This document shows positions 1-7,422 of a stretch of DNA of 64,000 nucleotides, piece by piece; position 1 is the first letter of the stretch; each line of letters opens with the position of its first letter. The stretch is from an uncultured Sunxiuqinia sp. (GTDB lineage Bacteria; Bacteroidota; Bacteroidia; Bacteroidales; Prolixibacteraceae): assembly GCF_963678245.1 (NCBI RefSeq), contig NZ_OY782767.1, positions 372,001-436,000 on the forward strand, in the 5' to 3' direction. Under the pieces are notes generated by a model, which did not search any database, had not been told where the DNA came from, and saw only the letters and a program-made list of their open reading frames with translations. Position numbers and translations under genes: made by a program.

Positions 1-577
1 CGTTGTGGTAACGTAAGCTCGGATCAGATTCCGGGTTATAATCCGGGTTGGAGTAGACTTGCCATTGTCCTGAAGTCACTTTACTTCCGTTCCAGCCATT
101 GGCTAAAAGAACCCAGCCAATTCCAGTCCCCGCAGGAAAAGAGCCTATTTTCACTTTGTCGCCAGCTTTTAAACTACCGCCGGAACCTTCTGCTGATACA
201 TTTGGAAAAATAATTGTAATATCTTCCGGCTGAGGTTTAGGAACTGATTTCGAAGAAATGTCGTAGGTGTAAAATCCTAGCACGTTTTTGTACCCAGCAC
301 CTTCTTTTACAAATGTTACATATACATCAGCTTGTTCATATAAAATAATATCGGTATCATAGCCTGAAGAGATGTAATGCGGATTGTAATCCGATACCGG
401 ATAGCCTTCGGGCAGAGAGTTATTGATCAAAGTCATCGTTGTAGAGGTTACTTTATCACGATTGGGTTCAAGATAAAGTGGTGTTCCGTCGCTGGTGTAG
501 TCACCCAGAAAATTGTAATTCTGAGCCAACAGAATGTTTGTTAATAACATCAAAGTAAGGAATGTAAACTTTTTCAT
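1..577 (-). CDS. Secreted DUF4114-like protein, C-terminus outside window
   Basis: Reading leftward from an ATG at 577 there is an open frame of at least 192 codons that leaves the window. It begins with a signal peptide (MKKFTFLTLMLLTNILLAQ) cleaved near residue 19. The segment around residues 85-175 (LGFYTYD, then IIFPNVS, then LKAGDKVKIG and GTGIGWVLLANGW) resembles the DUF4114 domain of secreted Bacteroidota proteins. The function of that domain is not established; it often occurs in calcium-linked adhesin or matrix-like proteins. The gene is divergent from the H-NOX signalling operon and has its own LytTR-like motif 71-87 bases upstream (648-664), so it may belong to the same regulon. 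It could be a matrix or adhesion protein, but this is inference. Confidence 0.7.
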   Translation of the reverse strand, partial: MKKFTFLTLMLLTNILLAQNYNFLGDYTSDGTPLYLEPNRDKVTSTTMTLINNSLPEGYPVSDYNPHYISSGYDTDIILYEQADVYVTFVKEGAGYKNVLGFYTYDISSKSVPKPQPEDITIIFPNVSAEGSGGSLKAGDKVKIGSFPAGTGIGWVLLANGWNGSKVTSGQWQVYSNPDYNPESDPSLRYHN

Positions 578-626
578 TGTGCTTGTTTTTTTTTCAAATG
601 TATGATGCATTTGAAGCGGTTTGGTT

Positions 627-664
627 TTTATTCGTTTTTTGGAAGACAAGTGTCGACCAGTGGT
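627..664 (-). promoter_or_regulatory. Candidate LytTR operator upstream of DUF4114 gene
   Basis: Read on the minus strand, 648-664 is ACCACTGGTCGACACTT, matching 14 of 17 bases of the site at 704-720. A weaker copy sharing CCA and CGA at the same offsets (TCCAAAAAACGAATAAA) lies exactly 21 bases further downstream at 627-643. It sits 71-87 bases before the start codon at 577. LytTR regulators bind 9-bp direct repeats at about 21-bp period. The assignment is inferred from the motif and the neighbouring LytTR gene. Confidence 0.4.
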
Positions 665-703
665 AGTGTAGCATGCTTAATTGGTTTCGCCAAAAGAGCA
701 AAT

Positions 704-741
704 ACCATTCGTCGATACTTTTTTGCCGTCTAACGAACATT
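704..741 (+). promoter_or_regulatory. Candidate LytTR operator upstream of H-NOX relay operon
   Basis: ACCATTCGTCGATACTT at 704-720 fits the published LytTR half-site consensus (W-M-M-GTT-N-R-K) at 8 of 9 positions, with A replacing G. A degenerate copy (GCCGTCTAACGAACATT) follows exactly 21 bases later at 725-741. The eleven bases CCATTCGTCGA recur identically upstream of the receiver-GT2 gene at 18111-18121. The site is about 90 bases before the first gene of an operon that itself ends in a LytTR regulator, so autoregulation is plausible. Confidence 0.45.
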
Positions 742-810
742 CCATAACTTTAAACGAATATTATGATTTCTCAGAAAATCTATTGTCAAATTTGTCTAAA
801 GTAAAAATCA

Positions 811-1242
811 ATGAAAACAAGTAATGAGATGGCAAAAAAACTTTCAATTCTATTGATTGAAGATGATATGATAGAGATCATGAAACTCAATCGCACAATT
901 TCCAAACTAGAACTCCCTCACCAGATTGTTGAAGCACACAATGGCGAAGAAGCGTTGGAGCAGTTGAAACAAAAGGACCGGTTACCGGAAATTATCCTAT
1001 TGGATTTAAACATGCCCAAAATTAGCGGAATCGAATTTTTGAAAATCCTGAAGAATGATCCTATCCTCAGATATATTCCGACAATTGTTTTAACGACTTC
1101 AGCAAATCATAAAGATATGTTGGAGTGTTACAAAATTGGGATTGCCGGATATGTAATCAAGCCTCTGAAATATGAAGATTATGTACAGAAATTGAAAGCA
1201 GTAATGGAATATTGGACTGTTAATGAACTAATAAAAGCCTAA
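811..1242 (+). CDS. Single-domain response regulator (CheY/Rcp1-like)
   Basis: 143 residues forming one receiver domain and nothing else. Acidic residues D18-D19, phospho-acceptor D65 (ILLDLNMPK), a Thr near 95 and K117 (IKPLK) are all in place, so it should accept phosphate. A start at M7 (MAKKLSIL) is also possible and would remove a short leader. With no output domain it probably shuttles phosphate between the kinases and the Hpt protein encoded downstream. It is first in a seven-gene run with gaps of a few bases, and H-NOX begins 4 bases after its stop. Which kinase it pairs with cannot be told from sequence. Confidence 0.9.
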   Translation: MKTSNEMAKKLSILLIEDDMIEIMKLNRTISKLELPHQIVEAHNGEEALEQLKQKDRLPEIILLDLNMPKISGIEFLKILKNDPILRYIPTIVLTTSANHKDMLECYKIGIAGYVIKPLKYEDYVQKLKAVMEYWTVNELIKA

Positions 1243-1245
1243 CTG

Positions 1246-1791
1246 ATGAAAGGAATTGTTTTTACTGAATTGTTGGAAATGGTCGAAGACAAGTTTGGAA
1301 TTGAAATGGTGGATGATATGATCCAACAATCCGACTTGAAGTCAGAAGGAGTTTACACTTCGATTGGAACGTATGATTTTTTTGAGATGCAGCAGCTGCT
1401 AGCGGTTCTTAGCACAAAAACAGGGATTTCAATTGATGATTTGGTGTACACATACGGACTCTTCTTTTTTAGTGTGTTGTACAAGCATCATCCCAATATT
1501 TTTGAGCTTTATCATGATCCGTTAGAGTTTCTTGCTTCTATCGAAAACCACATTCATGTTGAAGTACGAAAAATGTACCCCGACGCCGAACTTCCCACAT
1601 TTGAAGTTCTCTTAAAAGATGACAGACAGATTGAAATGATCTATTCGTCAGAAAGATCAATGTATATGTTTGCCAAAGCACTCATGGAAAAAACTTTTGA
1701 GCATTACAATCAGCCTGTGAAATTGACCATGGAAAAATTAAACGAACAAGGTACAAAGGTTTATTTTAAGCTTGCCTCGCTAAATCAATGA
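1246..1791 (+). CDS. H-NOX haem nitric oxide/oxygen-binding sensor
   Basis: 181 residues, the usual length of a stand-alone bacterial H-NOX (HNOB) domain. Aligning it by eye to soluble guanylate cyclase puts the proximal haem ligand at H104 (IHVEVRKMYP, matching the LHDHLATIYP region). The haem-propionate motif Y-x-S-x-R is present as Y133-S135-R137 (YSSER). The protein is therefore expected to bind haem and sense NO in the cytoplasm. In other bacteria such as Shewanella and Vibrio, H-NOX encoded beside a kinase inhibits or tunes that kinase when NO binds. Here the gene lies 13 bases upstream of a multi-PAS kinase, which fits the same partnership. Whether it also binds O2 depends on distal-pocket residues I cannot judge. 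Confidence 0.93.
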   Translation: MKGIVFTELLEMVEDKFGIEMVDDMIQQSDLKSEGVYTSIGTYDFFEMQQLLAVLSTKTGISIDDLVYTYGLFFFSVLYKHHPNIFELYHDPLEFLASIENHIHVEVRKMYPDAELPTFEVLLKDDRQIEMIYSSERSMYMFAKALMEKTFEHYNQPVKLTMEKLNEQGTKVYFKLASLNQ

Positions 1792-1804
1792 TAAAATCTC
1801 TTTC

Positions 1805-4168
1805 ATGACAGAACTAACTAAAAAGATAGAAATTCTTGAACGTGCATTAAAAAGAGAAAAATCAGCTCGGCGTTTAGCTGAAGCGATTCTGGAGAGAAAG
1901 TCGTCTGAACTATTCGATCTTTCGCAGGCTTTGCAAGACTCCAATAGCCAGTTGCAGGAATTGCTTTCGGAGCAAACTTCGGAGTTGGAAGGTGTTTTTT
2001 TGAATATTGCCGATCCTTATCTTCTGATTGATATGAAAGGTTATGTGCTAAAGATGAATGATGCTGCCAGCAAAATGCTGGGCGTGAATCTCGATCAGGG
2101 AACTTTTAATGTGAGACCATTCATTGCTGAAGGACAACACGAGTACAATCAGAAAGCTTTCAAAAAACTTATTCAGAGCGGTTTTTACGGCAACTACATC
2201 GTTGATATCGTTACGAATAATGATAGCCATAAAAAATTACAAATTAATGCCAGTCTAATATATAAGAATGGACACCCGATAGCTATTCAGGGAATTGCTC
2301 GCGATATTACCGAAGAAACCAGGCTAAAAGAGCTTTTGGAAGAGCATCGAATCCAATTAAATATCATAGTGGATAATTATCCGATGGGAATTGGCTTGAT
2401 TGATTTGAAAACCAATCAAATGGTGATTACTAACCAAGCGCTTTGTTGTTTGATGGAGCGTACTTCCAATGAACTGAAAGATGTTGATATTGATGATTTA
2501 CTCAATGCTGATGAAGATGAAACAGTTCGTGAGTTTAAAGAAAAGCTGAAACGAAGCGAGACCGCTACGGTGACTGTAGAGAAAAAGCAAGTAGGCGAAT
2601 CAGGAAAAATCAGTTGGCTAAAAACCTTAATTACATCTGTAAAAGCAAATGAGAAGGAGATTACACATTTAGTGGTAACTATTGAAGATATTACCGAGGA
2701 GAAGGAGGCGAAAGAAAAGTTAAAAGAGTCGGAAAACAGGCTTTCTACGCTTATTCTAAACTTGCAAACAGGTATTTTGCTGGAGAATGAAAATAGAGAA
2801 ATATTATTGGTTAATAAGCAGTTTTGTAATATGTTTTCCATCCCGGTAGAGCCGGAAATCTTGTTCGGCATGGACTGTTCAAATTCAGCCAATGAATCCA
2901 AAGGCTTATTTAAAGAGCCGGAGCAATTTGTAACGCGAATTGCTGAATTACTCGAAAAACAAGAAGTGTCAATGGGTGAGGAACTTGAGCTGGCTGACGG
3001 CCGGATTTTTGAGCGGAGCTACATTCCCATCTATCTTGATGGCGTGTATAAGGGGCACCTCTGGAAATATAACGATGTAACTTACAAACAGCGATACCAA
3101 CGAAACTTACAAAGCCAAAAAGAAAAATATAGTAACATTATTGCCAACATGAATTTAGGCTTAGTGGAAGCCGATACACATGGCAAAATTCTATATGCAA
3201 ATAATTCGTTCTGCGAGATGACGGGTTATGTCAAAGATGAACTTTGTGGAAACAACGTAACTGATATACTAATGCCAGAGTCGGAAGTTTCTGTGCTTCA
3301 ACATTTAAAAGACCGGGAACAAGGTGTGGCTGATTCATATGAAGTGAAAATAAGGACTAAAAGCGGACGAAAAAGGTACTGGTTGAACAGTGCTGCACCA
3401 AACTTTGATAACGATGGTAAAATTATTGGTTCAATTGCAATTCAGCTTGATATTACTCAGCGCAAGAAGCTGGAAAGCCAGAAAGAAAAATTGCTTGAAA
3501 ATCTAGAGTCGCAGAATGAGCAGTTGAATGAATATGCCCACATTGTTTCGCACGATCTGAAATCGCCTTTGAGAAATATCTCGGCCTTATTGGACTGGAC
3601 AATGGAAGATTTTCAGGAAAAGTTAGGCGAAGAAAGCCTTCAGAATTTGAAATTGATGCAGGGTAAAGTGGAGAAAATGGATCACTTGATCGGAAATATA
3701 CTGAACTACTCCAGCATTGAACGCGGTCGACTAACTTCGGATCAGGTTGATTTAAATGATGTTATTCGCGAGATCTTGGAATTGGTTTTCATCCCTGACC
3801 ATATTAGTGTAAATACAATAACTAAACTACCCACTATTGCTATTGATAAAACACGGATTCAGCAAGTTTTCCAGAACCTGATCAGTAATGCAATCAATTA
3901 CAATGATAAAGAAAAAGGCTTGATTGAAATTGGTTACTTGAGTGACGATACGCATCATATTTTTTCGGTGAAAGATAATGGCGTGGGCATTGCTGAAGAA
4001 CATCACGAGAAAATATTTAAAATATTCAATACACTTGGAAATCATGAAGCATCAACTGGAATTGGTCTGAACATCGTGAAAAAAGTTGTCGATTTGTATC
4101 ATGGTAAAATATGGTTGGATAGTGAGTTAAGCAAAGGAACTACATTTTATTTCAGCATAAAAAAATAA
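1805..4168 (+). CDS. Multi-PAS sensor histidine kinase, likely H-NOX-partner kinase
   Basis: 787 residues with no signal peptide or membrane segment, so it should be cytosolic. The N-terminal 60 residues are a charged coiled coil (KIEILERALKREKSARRLAE) of the kind seen on H-NOX-linked kinases. About four PAS-like segments follow (roughly 60-170, 185-295, 305-425 and 430-550; the last has a clear MTGYVKDE core). The HisKA phospho-acceptor is H583 (AHIVSHDLKSPLRN). The ATPase has an N box (QQVFQNLISNAINYND), a G1 box (DNGVGI) and a G2 box (TGIGLNIVKK). There is no receiver, so it needs a separate one such as the protein encoded at 811. It lies between the H-NOX and FIST genes and probably integrates both, by inference. 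Confidence 0.9.
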   Translation: MTELTKKIEILERALKREKSARRLAEAILERKSSELFDLSQALQDSNSQLQELLSEQTSELEGVFLNIADPYLLIDMKGYVLKMNDAASKMLGVNLDQGTFNVRPFIAEGQHEYNQKAFKKLIQSGFYGNYIVDIVTNNDSHKKLQINASLIYKNGHPIAIQGIARDITEETRLKELLEEHRIQLNIIVDNYPMGIGLIDLKTNQMVITNQALCCLMERTSNELKDVDIDDLLNADEDETVREFKEKLKRSETATVTVEKKQVGESGKISWLKTLITSVKANEKEITHLVVTIEDITEEKEAKEKLKESENRLSTLILNLQTGILLENENREILLVNKQFCNMFSIPVEPEILFGMDCSNSANESKGLFKEPEQFVTRIAELLEKQEVSMGEELELADGRIFERSYIPIYLDGVYKGHLWKYNDVTYKQRYQRNLQSQKEKYSNIIANMNLGLVEADTHGKILYANNSFCEMTGYVKDELCGNNVTDILMPESEVSVLQHLKDREQGVADSYEVKIRTKSGRKRYWLNSAAPNFDNDGKIIGSIAIQLDITQRKKLESQKEKLLENLESQNEQLNEYAHIVSHDLKSPLRNISALLDWTMEDFQEKLGEESLQNLKLMQGKVEKMDHLIGNILNYSSIERGRLTSDQVDLNDVIREILELVFIPDHISVNTITKLPTIAIDKTRIQQVFQNLISNAINYNDKEKGLIEIGYLSDDTHHIFSVKDNGVGIAEEHHEKIFKIFNTLGNHEASTGIGLNIVKKVVDLYHGKIWLDSELSKGTTFYFSIKK

Positions 4169-4171
4169 ATC

Positions 4172-5305
4172 ATGAAGATCGTTCAGGCACAACGTATGGA
4201 AGATTCTCCCTGGCAATACTTAACAGAAGAGAGAACTTTAAATAATCCGCTAGTTCTTGTTTTTGGCAGCCGTTTTTTGCTCGAAAAGCAAGAGATCATT
4301 GCGGATGTAAAAGACGAATTTCCTTATGAGCACATCATTTTTGGGTCTACAGCCGGCGAAATTGCTGGAATCAATGTAAAAGATGAAACGATTGTGGTAT
4401 CGGCAATCGAATTTGAAAAAGCCAGTTTCCTGATTCGACATGAGAATATTCTGGATTATAATAAAGATGCCAGGCAACTAGGGCAGGCACTGGGCAGTTC
4501 AATTCCTCCGGAACGCTTGGCCCATGTATTTGTTGTTTCCGAAGGAACTTATATGAATGGAAGTTCGTTGATTGCGGGGATGTCTCAGGTTTTAGAAAAA
4601 AGAGTAGCACTTACCGGCGGACTTTGTGGCGATGGTTCTCGTTTCGAAAAGACGTTGGCGGGATATCAGGAAGCGCCTAAAGTTGGAGAAGTGATTGCCG
4701 TAGCTTTGTATGGCGATACATTGGATGTTTCGTTTGCCAGCTTCGGTGGTTGGATACCATTTGGTCCCGAACGAATTGTGACACGTTCCGAAGACAACAT
4801 TTTATATGAAATGGACGGTGTGCCAGCTTTGGAAATTTATAAGCGCTACTTGGGCGATAAAGCCAACGAGCTGCCGCAAGCTTCATTGCTTTTTCCTTTG
4901 AATATTACGTTTGAAGATAAACCGGAGCCAGTGGTGCGTACCATATTGAATATTGACTCAGCCGAAAATTCTATGATTTTGGCTGGCGATGTGCCCATGA
5001 ACTCAAAGGCACAGCTCATGATGGCCTCAGTAGATGGAATTGCTTCCGGTGCTGCAAAAGCCGCCGAACTTGGCATGAAAAAACGCAAAAAAAAGCCAGA
5101 ACTGGCATTATTGGTGAGTTGTATTGGTCGAAAGTTAGTGATGGATCAGCGTATAGAAGAGGAGATCGAAGAAGTGTTCGAGGTTATTGGGAAACAATCC
5201 GTTATTGCCGGATTTTATTCCTATGGTGAAATTGCACCTTTTAAAGAAGGACATTCTTGCGAATTACATAACCAGACCATGACATTGACTTTAATAAGTG
5301 AATAA
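4172..5305 (+). CDS. FIST-domain sensory protein (FIST_N + FIST_C)
   Basis: 377 residues covering the whole of a FIST protein: FIST_N about 25-215 (IIFGSTAGEI, then ALTGGLCGDGSRF) and FIST_C about 220-355 (KRYLGDKANELP, ending in GFYSYGEIAP). FIST is thought to be a small-ligand sensor, with amino acids suggested as ligands, and is usually fused to or encoded beside signalling proteins. Here it stands alone between two histidine kinase genes, 3 bases after the first and 2 bases before the second. That makes it a likely cytosolic input module for one or both kinases. No signal peptide is seen. The ligand is unknown. Confidence 0.9.
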   Translation: MKIVQAQRMEDSPWQYLTEERTLNNPLVLVFGSRFLLEKQEIIADVKDEFPYEHIIFGSTAGEIAGINVKDETIVVSAIEFEKASFLIRHENILDYNKDARQLGQALGSSIPPERLAHVFVVSEGTYMNGSSLIAGMSQVLEKRVALTGGLCGDGSRFEKTLAGYQEAPKVGEVIAVALYGDTLDVSFASFGGWIPFGPERIVTRSEDNILYEMDGVPALEIYKRYLGDKANELPQASLLFPLNITFEDKPEPVVRTILNIDSAENSMILAGDVPMNSKAQLMMASVDGIASGAAKAAELGMKKRKKKPELALLVSCIGRKLVMDQRIEEEIEEVFEVIGKQSVIAGFYSYGEIAPFKEGHSCELHNQTMTLTLISE

Positions 5306-5307
5306 AG

Positions 5308-6348
5308 ATGACGCCATTATTGAAAAGACAGATTAAGAAACATTTACCAGTGAGGTTGTTGCATGATAAATCAATGCAAAATTTTTTGAATGCAGTAACA
5401 GGCTCATACGGCAACTATGAAGAGCAGATTGCCATGTTGCAGCGAGCAATGAAGATTAGTTCGGAGGAACTTTTTGAAGCCAATGCTAAATTGAGAGAAG
5501 AGGGCGAAAGCCAGAAGAAAGTGATAGCCAATTTGAGCACAGTGGTTGCTTCATTTCAAAAAAATGGACATGGCAGTGTACAAATTCTGGAAGTTGAAAA
5601 TTTGAACGATTTTATCGAAAAGCAGTCCAAAGAAATTGTAGATATTTCAAGACAACGCGAAGCTTTAATGAAAAACCTGAAACAGAAGAACCAGGTGCTA
5701 TCAGATTATGCCCACATGGTTTCGCACGATTTGAAATCGCCTTTGCGCAATATCGATTCGTTGGTTAATTGGATCAAGGAGGAGAATGAATCGTATGTTG
5801 ATGATAATTGTAGCCAGCAGTTTGATCTGATTTTAAGAAATCTAGAGAAGATGGATGACCTCATCAATGGTATTTTACGCTATTCAACAATCGACGATGC
5901 AAATTCTGAAGTTTACGATGTTAACACGCATCATCTGGTGTACGAAATTATTGAAATTTTAGACATCCCAAAACATATAAAAATTGAAGTAGATGAGAAT
6001 TTACCGGTTCTAAGAGGTGATAAATTCAGGCTGCAACAGCTTTTTAAAAACTTACTGCACAATGCCATTAAAAGTGTTGATAAGCCAAAAGGGAAAGTGC
6101 AGGTAAAAGTTGAAGATAAAAGCGACTACTGGGAATTTTGTGTGTCGGACAACGGGAAGGGGATACCCAAAGAGTACCAGAATAAGATTTTTCAAATTTT
6201 TGAAAAGATAGAAAATGACCAAGTGGCAACAGGAATTGGACTTTCCATCGTAAAAAAAATTGTTGATTACTACGAAGGGGAAATTCAGGTGCAGAGTGAA
6301 GTTGGTCAGTTTACAAGTTTCTTTTTTACCATTCCAAAAAAAATGTAA
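5308..6348 (+). CDS. Cytosolic sensor histidine kinase with coiled-coil N-terminus
   Basis: 346 residues. The first 130 are helical and coiled-coil-like with no recognisable PAS domain. A HisKA domain follows with H140 (AHMVSHDLKSPLRN) and then an ATPase with N box (LQQLFKNLLHNAIKS), G1 (DNGKGIP) and G2 (TGIGLSIVKKIV). The catalytic core is closely similar to the kinase at 1805, which suggests duplication within the operon. With no sensor domain of its own it probably takes its signal from the FIST protein encoded 2 bases upstream, by inference. Its stop codon is 1 base before the Hpt gene, so the two are likely translated together. Confidence 0.9.
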   Translation: MTPLLKRQIKKHLPVRLLHDKSMQNFLNAVTGSYGNYEEQIAMLQRAMKISSEELFEANAKLREEGESQKKVIANLSTVVASFQKNGHGSVQILEVENLNDFIEKQSKEIVDISRQREALMKNLKQKNQVLSDYAHMVSHDLKSPLRNIDSLVNWIKEENESYVDDNCSQQFDLILRNLEKMDDLINGILRYSTIDDANSEVYDVNTHHLVYEIIEILDIPKHIKIEVDENLPVLRGDKFRLQQLFKNLLHNAIKSVDKPKGKVQVKVEDKSDYWEFCVSDNGKGIPKEYQNKIFQIFEKIENDQVATGIGLSIVKKIVDYYEGEIQVQSEVGQFTSFFFTIPKKM

Positions 6349-6349
6349 C

Positions 6350-6679
6350 ATGAAAACAATGAAAGAAGAACCAAATCTCCTTTATATAAGGGAGTTGTCG
6401 GAAGGTGATACTGACTTTGAGATGACTTTGTTGCAGGTCGTTAAGAAGGAGTTGCCGGCTGAAATTGAAGTTTATAAGCAACAACTCGCTGAAGAAAATT
6501 ATAGTAAAACAGCAGAAAGTGTACATAAGCTGAAACATAAAATTAGTATATTAGGGCTAGAAAAAAGTTACCAGACAGCCGTTGACTACGAAAACGAGCT
6601 GAAAGAAGGCCAAACACGACTTCAAGCTGAGTTTGAAGAAATTCTGGACAGCATGGTGGCTTTTATTGGAAAGCTCTAA
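6350..6679 (+). CDS. Hpt histidine phosphotransfer protein
   Basis: 109 residues, nearly all one helical Hpt domain. H59 in ESVHKLKHKISILGL is the expected phospho-histidine. I chose the ATG at 6350 because it comes directly after the upstream stop (taaCATG). A longer open frame from 6260 would overlap the kinase gene by 89 bases and add an unrelated leader. M4 at 6359 is another possible start. Hpt proteins carry phosphate from one receiver to another, here probably from the single-domain regulator (811) to the LytTR regulator (6690). The receiver-GT2 enzyme at 18229 is a second candidate target. Confidence 0.85.
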   Translation: MKTMKEEPNLLYIRELSEGDTDFEMTLLQVVKKELPAEIEVYKQQLAEENYSKTAESVHKLKHKISILGLEKSYQTAVDYENELKEGQTRLQAEFEEILDSMVAFIGKL

Positions 6680-6689
6680 ATCTAACTTT

Positions 6690-7409
6690 ATGAATTGTAT
6701 CATAGTTGACGATGAAGAAACAGCTCGTATTGTAATTAATCGGTTAATTACCAAGAATGGAAACCTGAATAAGTTAGCCGATTTTTCAAACGCGATGGAC
6801 GCCATCAAGTTTATGAACCAGAATGAGCAGGTTGATCTTATTTTTCTCGATATTCATATGCCTGCCTTTTCTGGTTTTGATTTTATTCAGACCATTAAAA
6901 ATCCACCCAAAATTATTCTCACCACCTCAGATCGTAATTTTGCTATTGAAGCCTTTGAGTACGAATGCATCGTTGATTACCTGACCAAGCCGATTACGCA
7001 GGAACGGTTCGATAAAGCTGTTACCCGCGCTTTTTCGGTAAAAAAGTCAATAACGGTTGAAAATGCGCCCATACAACAAGGTGTAGCGGCTGAATCGGGA
7101 CAAACATTATTTGTAAATATTGACCGGCGGCTAATCAAAATTGATATGCCTTCGATTAACTACATCGAAGCAAGTGGAGATTACATTTCAATCAAAACGG
7201 AGAAAAAAAACTATACGGTTCATTCAACGCTGAAAAAAATTGAAGATAAATTACCCGACAGTATTTTTCTGAAAGTTCATCGCTCCTACATCATCAATGT
7301 AAATAAAATTGTTGACATTGAAGATAACAGTGTTTTAATTGAAAAGAACGTCATTCCGGTGAGCCGGTCGAATCGTCCCGAACTGATTAAAAGGCTCAAT
7401 CTTTTATAA
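6690..7409 (+). CDS. LytTR-family response regulator (receiver + LytTR DNA-binding)
   Basis: 239 residues. The receiver domain (1-125) has D7-D8, phospho-acceptor D54 (IFLDIHMP), a TTS motif and K98 or nearby (YLTKPI). The LytTR DNA-binding domain covers about 140-239 (EASGDYISI, then FLKVHRSYIIN and IPVSRSNRPEL). The open frame extends upstream to 6633, but the receiver begins exactly at the ATG at 6690, 11 bases after the Hpt gene, so I start it there. It is the only DNA-binding protein in the operon and the probable transcriptional output. Candidate sites are reported at 627-664, 704-741, 9552-9610, 10907-10923 and 18110-18148. Confidence 0.93.
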   Translation: MNCIIVDDEETARIVINRLITKNGNLNKLADFSNAMDAIKFMNQNEQVDLIFLDIHMPAFSGFDFIQTIKNPPKIILTTSDRNFAIEAFEYECIVDYLTKPITQERFDKAVTRAFSVKKSITVENAPIQQGVAAESGQTLFVNIDRRLIKIDMPSINYIEASGDYISIKTEKKNYTVHSTLKKIEDKLPDSIFLKVHRSYIINVNKIVDIEDNSVLIEKNVIPVSRSNRPELIKRLNLL

Positions 7410-7422
7410 AAATGGTAAGGCC

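Noticed and set aside
2048-4045. Minus-strand open frames of 60-160 codons inside the multi-PAS kinase gene
   Set aside because: They are antisense shadows: low-complexity serine/phenylalanine-rich products, no ribosome sites or domains, and the plus-strand gene is well supported throughout.
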